A stretch of 54,835 bases of DNA from Thiotrichaceae bacterium (lineage in GTDB: Bacteria > Pseudomonadota > Gammaproteobacteria > Thiotrichales > Thiotrichaceae), in NCBI GenBank assembly GCA_023144895.1, contig JAGLEV010000076.1, positions 1-54,835 on the forward strand, written 5' to 3'. Every line of letters begins with the position of its first letter. Within the stretch, counting starts at the first letter, position 1. Positions 25,725 to 33,181 of the stretch are shown in pieces. A program made the position numbers and the translations under genes. The notes below the pieces were generated by a model. The model was not told the DNA's origin, did no database searches, and saw only the letters and a list, made by a program, of their open reading frames with translations.

Positions 25725-28025
25725 TTAATTCATTAAAACTAATTGTCCAAACATTTGTGGATTTTTCCACGCTTTATCAGAGTTTGCATTCCATGCTATT
25801 TTGCCATCTCGGCTTCTTCCCGTGTCATCATCATTCACTTGTACATCAAAGCCAATACGTTTTCCTGGGGTAGGTCGTACCTTTAAAGTGCTCCATGGAA
25901 TAGCGGTAGCCAATTGATAGCCATTTTTTACTTTAACCATTTTATGAGTAATACCATTCGCTAGTTTTAATGGTGAGCCACCGAGTGATAAATGTCGGTC
26001 ATAGAGTCGATAGGTAAATTGGAAATCATTTTTACCATCATAGCTAGAAAGACGGCTAGCATCGGCATCAATATAGATTTCAACAGAGTCATCAGCCCAT
26101 GCTTTTTTAGAGTCTTTGACATGCTTATCATCTTGAATATTGACCCAAACATAAAGGTTTTCATCATCCCATGTTGAGTTCCATGCTGCGGCAAGGTCAC
26201 GAGGATCATTAATAGAGCCATTGATTAGAGTCGATAGGCGTTGTAATGATGCTCCATTTTTGTTTCTTCCTTGCTTGCGGATAGTAACAGTATGAGGCTG
26301 GCGTGGTGGTAAATCTCGACCCAAAGCAAGGCGTTGATCAATTTTAGCGGGCTTTCTCAAACGGCTGACTGTACGTGCAGTACAACCTTTCCACCAGCAA
26401 CGGTTACCATTCTTAAAGGAAATCAAAGCACGATATTTTGGAGCAAGATAATTTGGCTCTGCAATATGTTCTTTAACACCCCAACTACCATGCCATGTAT
26501 AAGTTCGAGGCGCTGAGAAAGCAACAAACAAAGTTCCCCCTGCGCGTTTCCAACCTGCTAATAAACGTAAATAAGCACGTGCCATCATAGGATGTTTATT
26601 GGCTTTAATCAGATAAGGATTAGCCCCTTCTTTAATGCTATGAGTTTTACTTTGAACAAGATGTTGCCCACCTTCATAAGCTACCAGTTGCACACCATAT
26701 TTTTTGGCAATATCGGCTTGCTCTTGAATATGAGCTATTGTGCTGTCGATAGAATAGCGGTTCTTCTTATCATTCAGTAGCTGAAAGACTTTATGTACAC
26801 TACGAATCTGCCGTACTTGGTTTTGATCAATATGAAAATAAGGAGCAATAGCCAAGACATCAACATGGCGATAAGCATTCTTGTAGGCCAAGATTCTTTG
26901 ACTTAAGCTTAAATCCGTTGTTGAGCTACCCATAACACGGATTAAACGGTGCTTACCTAAAACACGCTCCCACATTTTGAATATACGCACACTTTGCAAT
27001 GAGTAAAACTTAGCTCCCGCAATATTACGATTTTTATCCAAGCGGCGGCGACTACCCGTTTGCTTCATGTGTTCAGCTTGTGGGACAAATACATTGTTCC
27101 AAGCCTCATTAGTATACTCAATATAAATCTTAAGGCTCGGTTTAAGCTTCTTTTTTACCAGCATTGCAAAGCGATTAATGTAAGGATCATTGGCTTTGTG
27201 TGGCATATTAAACCAAGCATTAGCATTGATCGTATTGGCTAGCTTTATCATGATCTCGACAGGTACCCCACGGACACCTTCTTTTCCGCCCCATGTTGCT
27301 TTATCGACAGTAGGGCGATTTTTCCAATGCTGGATATTGTTACGAGTAATACCACTCATATTCATAAAGCGCAATACTTTGAAATCCTTCATAAAGGTTA
27401 GGTATTGTGGATTAAAAACAATCTGTTGATGATATCTTTCAAAAGATAAAAAGCGACGACCTTTACAGTTTCGTTTGTCATGAACACGCTGAAAAGGAGC
27501 ATTTTGACAAATTCCTCCTGGCATGATAATTCTTATTTCACGTAGATGATTTTTAGGATTGGTCTTTTTAATAATTAAAGTGGCGGTTAATAAACCATTT
27601 TTCATTGGCTCAAAGCGAATGATATCCTTGCCAGGAAGCCGCTTAACTAGCTTGACGCTACCACCATAAGTGATTTCACCATCACCCTTATAGAGAACGG
27701 AATAGTTTCCTGAAGGAATTGCATCGGGTGGAATATGACTAAGAAAGCGCGTGCCTGCTTGACCATGTTGTAAGTTCTTTGGCCAGCCTTTACTGTCATA
27801 ATACACTTTGCCTCGGGTAAACCAAGGTCTTGCTTCACTAAAGGGCAAAGCGAGCCTAAATAGATCAACAAAAGGAATACTAGAGTCAACTTCAAGTGCC
27901 TCATTAGTATTCATTCCTAATGGAGACAATAGGTTGCTATTATTTGTTTGTGCAGAGAGTATGTTTATATTTAGAAATAGTATTATTACTATCGTTTTCA
28001 GTGTTCTACTGAGGTAAATATCCAT
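25725..28025 (-). CDS. Secreted protein with C-terminal CBM9-like domain
   Basis: A 766-residue exported protein. Residues ~1-26 are a signal peptide ending LSAQ. The middle (~residues 60-540) looks like a glycoside-hydrolase-related (beta/alpha) body, with phrases such as MKDFKVLRFMNMSG, ANAWFNMPHKANDPYI and KIYIEYTNEAWNN, where TNEAWN places a possible catalytic Glu, and VAYEGGQHL with a second. The last ~190 residues match family 9 carbohydrate binding (WDDENLYVWVNIQDD, DDSVEIYIDADAS, ATAIPWSTLKVRP). It may bind or cleave an extracellular polysaccharide. The catalytic assignment is an inference. It is transcribed alone and ends in a clear terminator. Confidence 0.78.
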   Translation of the reverse strand: MDIYLSRTLKTIVIILFLNINILSAQTNNSNLLSPLGMNTNEALEVDSSIPFVDLFRLALPFSEARPWFTRGKVYYDSKGWPKNLQHGQAGTRFLSHIPPDAIPSGNYSVLYKGDGEITYGGSVKLVKRLPGKDIIRFEPMKNGLLTATLIIKKTNPKNHLREIRIIMPGGICQNAPFQRVHDKRNCKGRRFLSFERYHQQIVFNPQYLTFMKDFKVLRFMNMSGITRNNIQHWKNRPTVDKATWGGKEGVRGVPVEIMIKLANTINANAWFNMPHKANDPYINRFAMLVKKKLKPSLKIYIEYTNEAWNNVFVPQAEHMKQTGSRRRLDKNRNIAGAKFYSLQSVRIFKMWERVLGKHRLIRVMGSSTTDLSLSQRILAYKNAYRHVDVLAIAPYFHIDQNQVRQIRSVHKVFQLLNDKKNRYSIDSTIAHIQEQADIAKKYGVQLVAYEGGQHLVQSKTHSIKEGANPYLIKANKHPMMARAYLRLLAGWKRAGGTLFVAFSAPRTYTWHGSWGVKEHIAEPNYLAPKYRALISFKNGNRCWWKGCTARTVSRLRKPAKIDQRLALGRDLPPRQPHTVTIRKQGRNKNGASLQRLSTLINGSINDPRDLAAAWNSTWDDENLYVWVNIQDDKHVKDSKKAWADDSVEIYIDADASRLSSYDGKNDFQFTYRLYDRHLSLGGSPLKLANGITHKMVKVKNGYQLATAIPWSTLKVRPTPGKRIGFDVQVNDDDTGRSRDGKIAWNANSDKAWKNPQMFGQLVLMN

Positions 28026-28713
28026 TTATTACCAGCCTTTTATTTTAGATTATTGCTATAAGTAACTTATACCTGAAGCTGATTTCCATTAAAATACCTT
28101 AATTTTATTGTTTATTAATGGGTAAAGTAACGCCATATAGAGGAATATGTGTTTTTTAAGCCCAATAAAATCAATAGAAGTTGACAGTATCATAATGAAG
28201 TCATTGATTCAGGTCGATTTAGCATTATGCTAGTTTTATTACCTAGCGATAGTGTGAAAAATTTATGCTATTTAGGTAATGAGCATAGTAAGCTCCCCGT
28301 GCTAAAACCTATTCACACCGAAGATGTAAAAGGGTTGTTTGGATAAACAAATATGTTGTCCAATCTTAGCCCATTTGAGTATAAAATCTACTCATTAGCA
28401 GTGGGAAGTTACCAAGCCTCATTATCAAGGAAGTTTTTAATAAAAATTCAGTTGCCAATAACTAAAATTTTATGGAGCTTCCTTCTCAAACCCCTGAATA
28501 TGAAATCATTCTAAGGCTAGGAATCTTGCGCCTAGCTGAATTAATCAACAAAAAGTGGTTATATTTATAATGAAGTGTGTAATATATTAACAATTCATAA
28601 CAAAAGCAAGGGCTAATAGAGGTTTATAAAAACAGTAATAATTTTTATCTTGTTGATATTAATTGTATTTATTAAATTAATCAATCGTGTTGATGGGGTG
28701 GTTATTTATTGAT
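28026..28713. other. Intergenic gap of ~690 bp
   Basis: No ORF with a credible start is seen. Short inverted repeats occur (TATGCT/AGCATA at 28264-28287 and GCTAGG/CCTAGC near 28515), none followed by a T run. The leader and promoter of the leftward CBM9 gene must be here, as well as the end of the kinase operon. Confidence 0.4.
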
Positions 28714-30426
28714 CTATATTGTATATAAAAAATACAATATAAGCAGTAATTCAATACCTGCAACAAACTGCCAAAAGGCTAAAGGGTTACGTTGTAATAA
28801 TGGGGTTTTTTCTTTAACTAATAAGCGTTGATTGGGCTTACTAAGATCACAAATAAACTCTGAGAGTAGGGCATAACGTTTTTCAGGATCGGGGTGTGTT
28901 GCCTTTTTAATTGCCCCATCAATCCAACGGGGAACTGTAGGATTGTGCTGTTTAGCAGGGATATAATTAAAACGCTTTTTATGTGCTTTGAGTGGATCAA
29001 TTTCTCCATAAGGCAGTTTTCCTGTCAACATTTGATAGCAAATAACACCAATTGAGTAAATGTCGGAACGATTCGTGCCACTGTCTCCTTTAAAATATTC
29101 AGGGGCAGAATAGTTGGCAGTTCCTGCAATCAAGCTATGTTCTAAAATCGACTGTGCTTCTACTAGGCCCGCAATTTTAGTTGAGCCAAAATCAATAATT
29201 TTAAGCGTATTATTTTCATCCAGTAGAATATTATCAGGCTTGAGGTCTTGGTGAATCATTTCCATTCGATGCATCGCACGTAAGCCTTTGGCTATTTGTG
29301 AAATCGTACCACGTAGCTGGACAAGGCTAGGTCGAGGGTTATCTTGTATCCATTGTGCCAGTGTTTGACCTGAAATATATTCAACCACGGTATATAAAAA
29401 AGTACGTTGGCGACTAGGGCTATAGGTTTTGATTAAGTGTTCTGACTTTAAGCGTTTCCCCACCCATTCTTCATGTAGAAAACGGTCAATATAACCAGGG
29501 TCATCTTCAAAGTTAACGGATGGCGTTTTGATAACGACTTTGCGTGGTGGGTTGGAAAGCATGTCTTTTGCTAAATAGACTTGGCTACGAGAGGATGCCT
29601 GTAGTTCTCGAACAATTTTAAAGCCATCCAATATATTGCCACCTTGTAAATCAGGAGGGAAGGGAAGGCGTGTTAATTTTTCATAAATCTCTTTTTTATT
29701 TGCAGTGGGGAGAGTATCCAAACGCAGTAACTGACAAGTAATATTGTCATCGCTCTGGTTTGCCTTAGCCGCACTGACAATACTATCAGCAATGTCTTCA
29801 AAAATAATATTAGGCGCTTCAATTAACTCTTGAAGCTCTGTATCACCAACAAAATCATGAACACCATCGGTGCTAAGAAAATAAATATCATTTTGTTCTA
29901 CAGCAATTGAGCGATAATCAATATTGAGTTTAGTATCAATACCTAAAGCTCGGCTAAGAAACTCCTGACCCTTGCTAATCAAAATACGGTGGTCATGAGT
30001 AAGTTGCTCAAATTCTCCTTTGCGTAGGCGATATAGGCGACTATCACCAATATGAAACATATGCAAAGTCTGCGATTTAATGACAATAGCGGTAAAGGTT
30101 GTGACCATGCCTTTAGCGCTGTCATATTGTTTTTGACCTTGTGAATAGAGCCATGTATTCATTGCTGACATGACTTTGGTGACGGCTTTTTTGACTGACC
30201 ATGATTCGGAAGTGCTGTAATAATCATCAAGAAACATACGCACACTCATTTGGCTGGCTTCTTTGCCACCATCACTGCCACTCATACCATCGGCAATAGC
30301 GATAGTTAAACCCTTGCTTTCTAAAGTACTATCTTCAGGTATATAAGCGCCAAAAAAATCTTCATTATCCGTTTTAGGTCCAGCATCACTGGCTTGGCTT
30401 AAAGAAATCGCTAATTGTTTCGACAT
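28714..30426 (-). CDS. Bifunctional PP2C phosphatase / Ser-Thr kinase of the nitrate cluster
   Basis: One chain holds both activities. Residues ~1-240 are a PP2C phosphatase (DAGPKTDNEDFF, IADGMSGSDGG, HIGDSRLYRLR, STDGVHDFVGD, QSDDNIT). Residues ~265-535 are a Hanks kinase with KVVIKTP, HQDLKPDNILL, IIDFGSTK and SAPEYFKG. A C-terminal hydrophobic helix (FVAGIELLLILYFLYTI) anchors it, so both domains face the cytoplasm. It starts three bases after the upstream gene. The same kinase/phosphatase sits between the nitrate transporter and nirB in Pseudomonas clusters. A regulatory role in nitrate uptake is therefore likely, but its target is unknown. Confidence 0.92.
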   Translation of the reverse strand: MSKQLAISLSQASDAGPKTDNEDFFGAYIPEDSTLESKGLTIAIADGMSGSDGGKEASQMSVRMFLDDYYSTSESWSVKKAVTKVMSAMNTWLYSQGQKQYDSAKGMVTTFTAIVIKSQTLHMFHIGDSRLYRLRKGEFEQLTHDHRILISKGQEFLSRALGIDTKLNIDYRSIAVEQNDIYFLSTDGVHDFVGDTELQELIEAPNIIFEDIADSIVSAAKANQSDDNITCQLLRLDTLPTANKKEIYEKLTRLPFPPDLQGGNILDGFKIVRELQASSRSQVYLAKDMLSNPPRKVVIKTPSVNFEDDPGYIDRFLHEEWVGKRLKSEHLIKTYSPSRQRTFLYTVVEYISGQTLAQWIQDNPRPSLVQLRGTISQIAKGLRAMHRMEMIHQDLKPDNILLDENNTLKIIDFGSTKIAGLVEAQSILEHSLIAGTANYSAPEYFKGDSGTNRSDIYSIGVICYQMLTGKLPYGEIDPLKAHKKRFNYIPAKQHNPTVPRWIDGAIKKATHPDPEKRYALLSEFICDLSKPNQRLLVKEKTPLLQRNPLAFWQFVAGIELLLILYFLYTI

Positions 30427-30429
30427 GTC

Positions 30430-31254
30430 CTATGATTCCCTCTTTTTCACTGCTTTATTATCAATAATTGTCTGTACTAATGTTTTTATTTTATGATAAT
30501 CCACCTGTTGATCATCCCCTGAAAGGTGATCAAATGTCGTATTGCCTATGTTAATAAAGCTTTCATTTAAGTGAGTCGGGATTCTTTCGATAAAGCGTTG
30601 ATATTCATCTTGACACATACCTGGCTTGTGGTCTAAAAACTCTAAATCTTGAGCAATACGATGTAATAATGCACGCTCATTTTCTATTGTAATCGCTTCA
30701 AGACGTTGAAAGCTTTGGTTCGCTTCACCTAGAATCTCAGTGAAGTCTACTTTGGTTTCGCTGGCATAATCTTCTAAGTGAGTCCGTAAGGTTTGCAGTG
30801 CTTTTAGTTCAAAATGCAGTTGATTATTATTGACCTTTAATACGTCAATCGTTTGTTCCATCGCTAGCATATTGCTTGATAATTTTTCATTCTCTTGAGT
30901 AAATTGATCAACATTATGAGTCAGCGTTTCATTGTTTAGAGTGAATGTATTATTTTCTTCTGTTAATCGTTCAATTTGCTCTTTTAATGATCCTAACATG
31001 CGTATGTGCCACATGGCGAAAATGCTAGAGAAAATAGCAATAAGAAGAAAAGGGAAGACTAAAAGGTCAGTGATAAAAGAAGTGACCAGCGTCGTTATAC
31101 CGAAAAGAGCCACACCAATAAATAAGAAGCTCGGCACATTAGAGAGTGGATCACTCAATAAACTATGACGCAACCCACCCCAGAAACTTAATGGTTTTGT
31201 GGGGCTCTTGGTATCATTAACATGAGAGGTGGGTAGGTTTTCTTGATGCGTCAT
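30430..31254 (-). CDS. Membrane protein with long coiled coil, unknown function
   Basis: A 274-residue protein. Two hydrophobic helices (~residues 40-85: FLFIGVALFGITTLV and LLVFPFLLIAIFSSIFAMW) are followed by a heptad-rich coiled coil (~90-170) with repeated EN/LT/N patterns, and a helical C-terminal region. No enzyme motif is seen. It lies between the nitrate transporter (88-base gap) and the PP2C-kinase (3-base gap). It is likely a scaffold or substrate for the kinase/phosphatase (inference). Confidence 0.7.
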   Translation of the reverse strand: MTHQENLPTSHVNDTKSPTKPLSFWGGLRHSLLSDPLSNVPSFLFIGVALFGITTLVTSFITDLLVFPFLLIAIFSSIFAMWHIRMLGSLKEQIERLTEENNTFTLNNETLTHNVDQFTQENEKLSSNMLAMEQTIDVLKVNNNQLHFELKALQTLRTHLEDYASETKVDFTEILGEANQSFQRLEAITIENERALLHRIAQDLEFLDHKPGMCQDEYQRFIERIPTHLNESFINIGNTTFDHLSGDDQQVDYHKIKTLVQTIIDNKAVKKRES

Positions 31255-31342
31255 AAGTGTTTTCTGTTGGCGAAGGAAAGTGAGGTGATATTATCAGAAA
31301 ACTTACTCTGCATAAAAGTTAGCCATAATATCGAATTAACAC

Positions 31343-32815
31343 TCACTTCATATCAATTAGCTGAACCGTGCCATCTTCAAGAGTCTCTACCATTTTATCA
31401 GCAGGCTCATCTAAAAATACAACAATCAACACAAAGACAACCACAGCCGCACAGCCAATTAATAAAAAGAACTGATTATAATCAACCAAAGAATTAGCCG
31501 TCAAAAAGATCACCGCACCGACATTACCAAAAGCTCCCGCCATACCAGCAATCTGCCCTGTCATACGACGTTGCACCAAAGGTACCATCGCATAAACCGC
31601 ACCAGAACCCGCTTTAGAGAAGATTCCACCAATAATGGTTAGTCCCACCACCATCCATAGTGACCACTCTTTACTGACCATACCTAGTGCAAGGAAGCTG
31701 AGTGCAATACCTGCAAAAGTAATGATTAAAATTAACCGACGACCAAAGCGGTCACTAAGCCAACCACCACCAGGGCGAGCGAATAGATTAATGACAGGAT
31801 AAATTCCCGCTAAGATTGCCGCACTGATTTTTGGCATATCGAACCATTCCACATAGAACATTGCAAGCATGGAAACGACGGCAAGTTCAGTACCAAAGGT
31901 AATGAGGTAAGCCCAGTCAAGAATAGCCACTTGTTTGAATTTATAGCGCTGCATCTTAGGAACAGGCTGAGTCAAGATATGACGATTAATCTGCCATATC
32001 TTGCTGGTTTGAATCATCAAAAGGACAACCAAAATACCATAAATGACATTGGTCATTAGCGTATCAATCAATGCCATACCCGCAGGAGAGAGCTTCCATG
32101 TTAGTACCGCCAAGGCTAAATACAAGGGAATATTCATCAGCATATAAAAGATAAGATCACCTTTACTTGTGACTTCCATTGCCCCTGTTTTCTTTGGCTT
32201 AAAATAAGTTGATCCCTTTGGCGTATTGGTCACAAGGAAGTAATACAACACACCATAGCTAATCGCTACAATACTGGCGATTGTAATCGCATAACGCCAG
32301 CCATCCGTTCCAGAAAACAGTCCAGCGATAAAGGGTAATGTCATTGCAGCACCCGCAGAACCAAAGTTACCCCAGCCACCATAAATGCCTTGGGCGACTC
32401 CTGTTTGACGTGCTGGAAACCACTCGCCAATCATACGTATACCGACAACAAAGCCTGCACCAATGAAGCCTGATAAGAAGCGAATTAAAGCAAGCTTCTC
32501 ATAACTATCAGCCCATGCAAAAGCAATACTAATCAGTCCACCAGAGATCAAAATACTACTGTACATCACCCGTGGACCAAAGCGGTCAACTAACATGCCA
32601 ACAATAATACGAGCAGGAATGGTCATGGCAACATTTAATATCAACAAGACCTTTGCTTGCTGATCTGTCAAACCCATTGCTTCTTTAATAAAGGGCATTA
32701 AAGGGCCAAGGCTGAGCCATACCAAAAAGCTCATAAAGAAGGCAAACCATGTGTAGTGCAATATACGAATATTACGCTTGCCAATATTAAGTAGATTAAA
32801 TGATGTTGTCGCCAT
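31343..32815 (-). CDS. Nitrate/nitrite MFS transporter (NNP family)
   Basis: A 12-helix major facilitator of 490 residues that imports nitrate for assimilation. Family signs are the N-terminal HYTWFAFFMSFLVWLSLGPL, the RIIVGMLVDRFGPRV loop, the nitrate signature FGSAGAAMTLPFIAGLF, and FGNVGAVIFLTANS late. The extra cytoplasmic loop between helices 6 and 7 (~residues 200-290) is lengthened. An AGGG site precedes the ATG. It is the first gene of a leftward operon with the coiled-coil protein and kinase/phosphatase. A consensus sigma-54 promoter lies ~50 bases upstream. Symbols narK/nasA are both used, so I give none. Confidence 0.93.
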   Translation of the reverse strand: MATTSFNLLNIGKRNIRILHYTWFAFFMSFLVWLSLGPLMPFIKEAMGLTDQQAKVLLILNVAMTIPARIIVGMLVDRFGPRVMYSSILISGGLISIAFAWADSYEKLALIRFLSGFIGAGFVVGIRMIGEWFPARQTGVAQGIYGGWGNFGSAGAAMTLPFIAGLFSGTDGWRYAITIASIVAISYGVLYYFLVTNTPKGSTYFKPKKTGAMEVTSKGDLIFYMLMNIPLYLALAVLTWKLSPAGMALIDTLMTNVIYGILVVLLMIQTSKIWQINRHILTQPVPKMQRYKFKQVAILDWAYLITFGTELAVVSMLAMFYVEWFDMPKISAAILAGIYPVINLFARPGGGWLSDRFGRRLILIITFAGIALSFLALGMVSKEWSLWMVVGLTIIGGIFSKAGSGAVYAMVPLVQRRMTGQIAGMAGAFGNVGAVIFLTANSLVDYNQFFLLIGCAAVVVFVLIVVFLDEPADKMVETLEDGTVQLIDMK

Positions 32816-32864
32816 GAGTGTATCCCTAGGAAGTGCTATCGACAGTTTCTATTGTTGCTTATAA

Positions 32865-32880
32865 AGCAATTTATGTGCCA
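32865..32880 (-). promoter_or_regulatory. Sigma-54 promoter of the nitrate transporter operon
   Basis: On the minus strand the sequence is TGGCAC-N5-TTGCT, an exact -24/-12 match. The invariant GG and GC have the correct spacing. The predicted start is near 32854, giving a ~39-base leader to the ATG at 32815. Confidence 0.85.
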
Positions 32881-33076
32881 GATAGTTTGGTTCTCTGTTT
32901 TCTCTGACTTAGTCGGTCGTTTGCTGAATGTAGAAGGTAAAAATCGACACATCTTGCACCTAAAGTAGGCAAATGACTACCCTAGCGCACCATAGCTAGC
33001 CATATGAAAGCCTTTAATGACCATAGTCAAAGAGTGAGAAAGCTTAATTGATTGTTATTGGCTGTTATTTTAATAT

Positions 33077-33092
33077 TGGCATATTAATTGCT
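33077..33092 (+). promoter_or_regulatory. Sigma-54 promoter of the nirB operon
   Basis: TGGCAT-N5-TTGCT, with invariant GG (33078-33079) and GC (33090-33091) correctly spaced. One base departs from the consensus (T for C at the sixth position). The predicted start is near 33102, about 80 bases before the nirB ATG. Confidence 0.8.
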
Positions 33093-33181
33093 TCTGATAT
33101 AGCAATCAGTAGGAGCTCAGTTTAATTAAATATTGAAATCCTAATCAAAGAATAGAAATTCACTCATTGGAGTTGTTCAAA

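Larger units (their letters stand above)
32816..33181. promoter_or_regulatory. Divergent nitrate regulatory region
   Basis: It separates the transporter operon (left) from nirB (right). It contains one sigma-54 promoter for each direction and, between them, two GCACC-containing half sites (TGCACC at 32955, GCACCA at 32987). These resemble half of an NtrC site (GCACY-N5-RGTGC) but neither has a complete second half. Confidence 0.6.

Noticed and set aside
33094-33109. CTGAT-ATAGCA-ATCAG, a stem with a hexaloop having A at 1 and G at 4, as in the RNA targets of NasR/NasT ANTAR proteins
   Set aside because: The predicted sigma-54 start (~33102) falls inside the hairpin, so it would not be transcribed whole. 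I also see no second hexaloop stem and no leader terminator before nirB.
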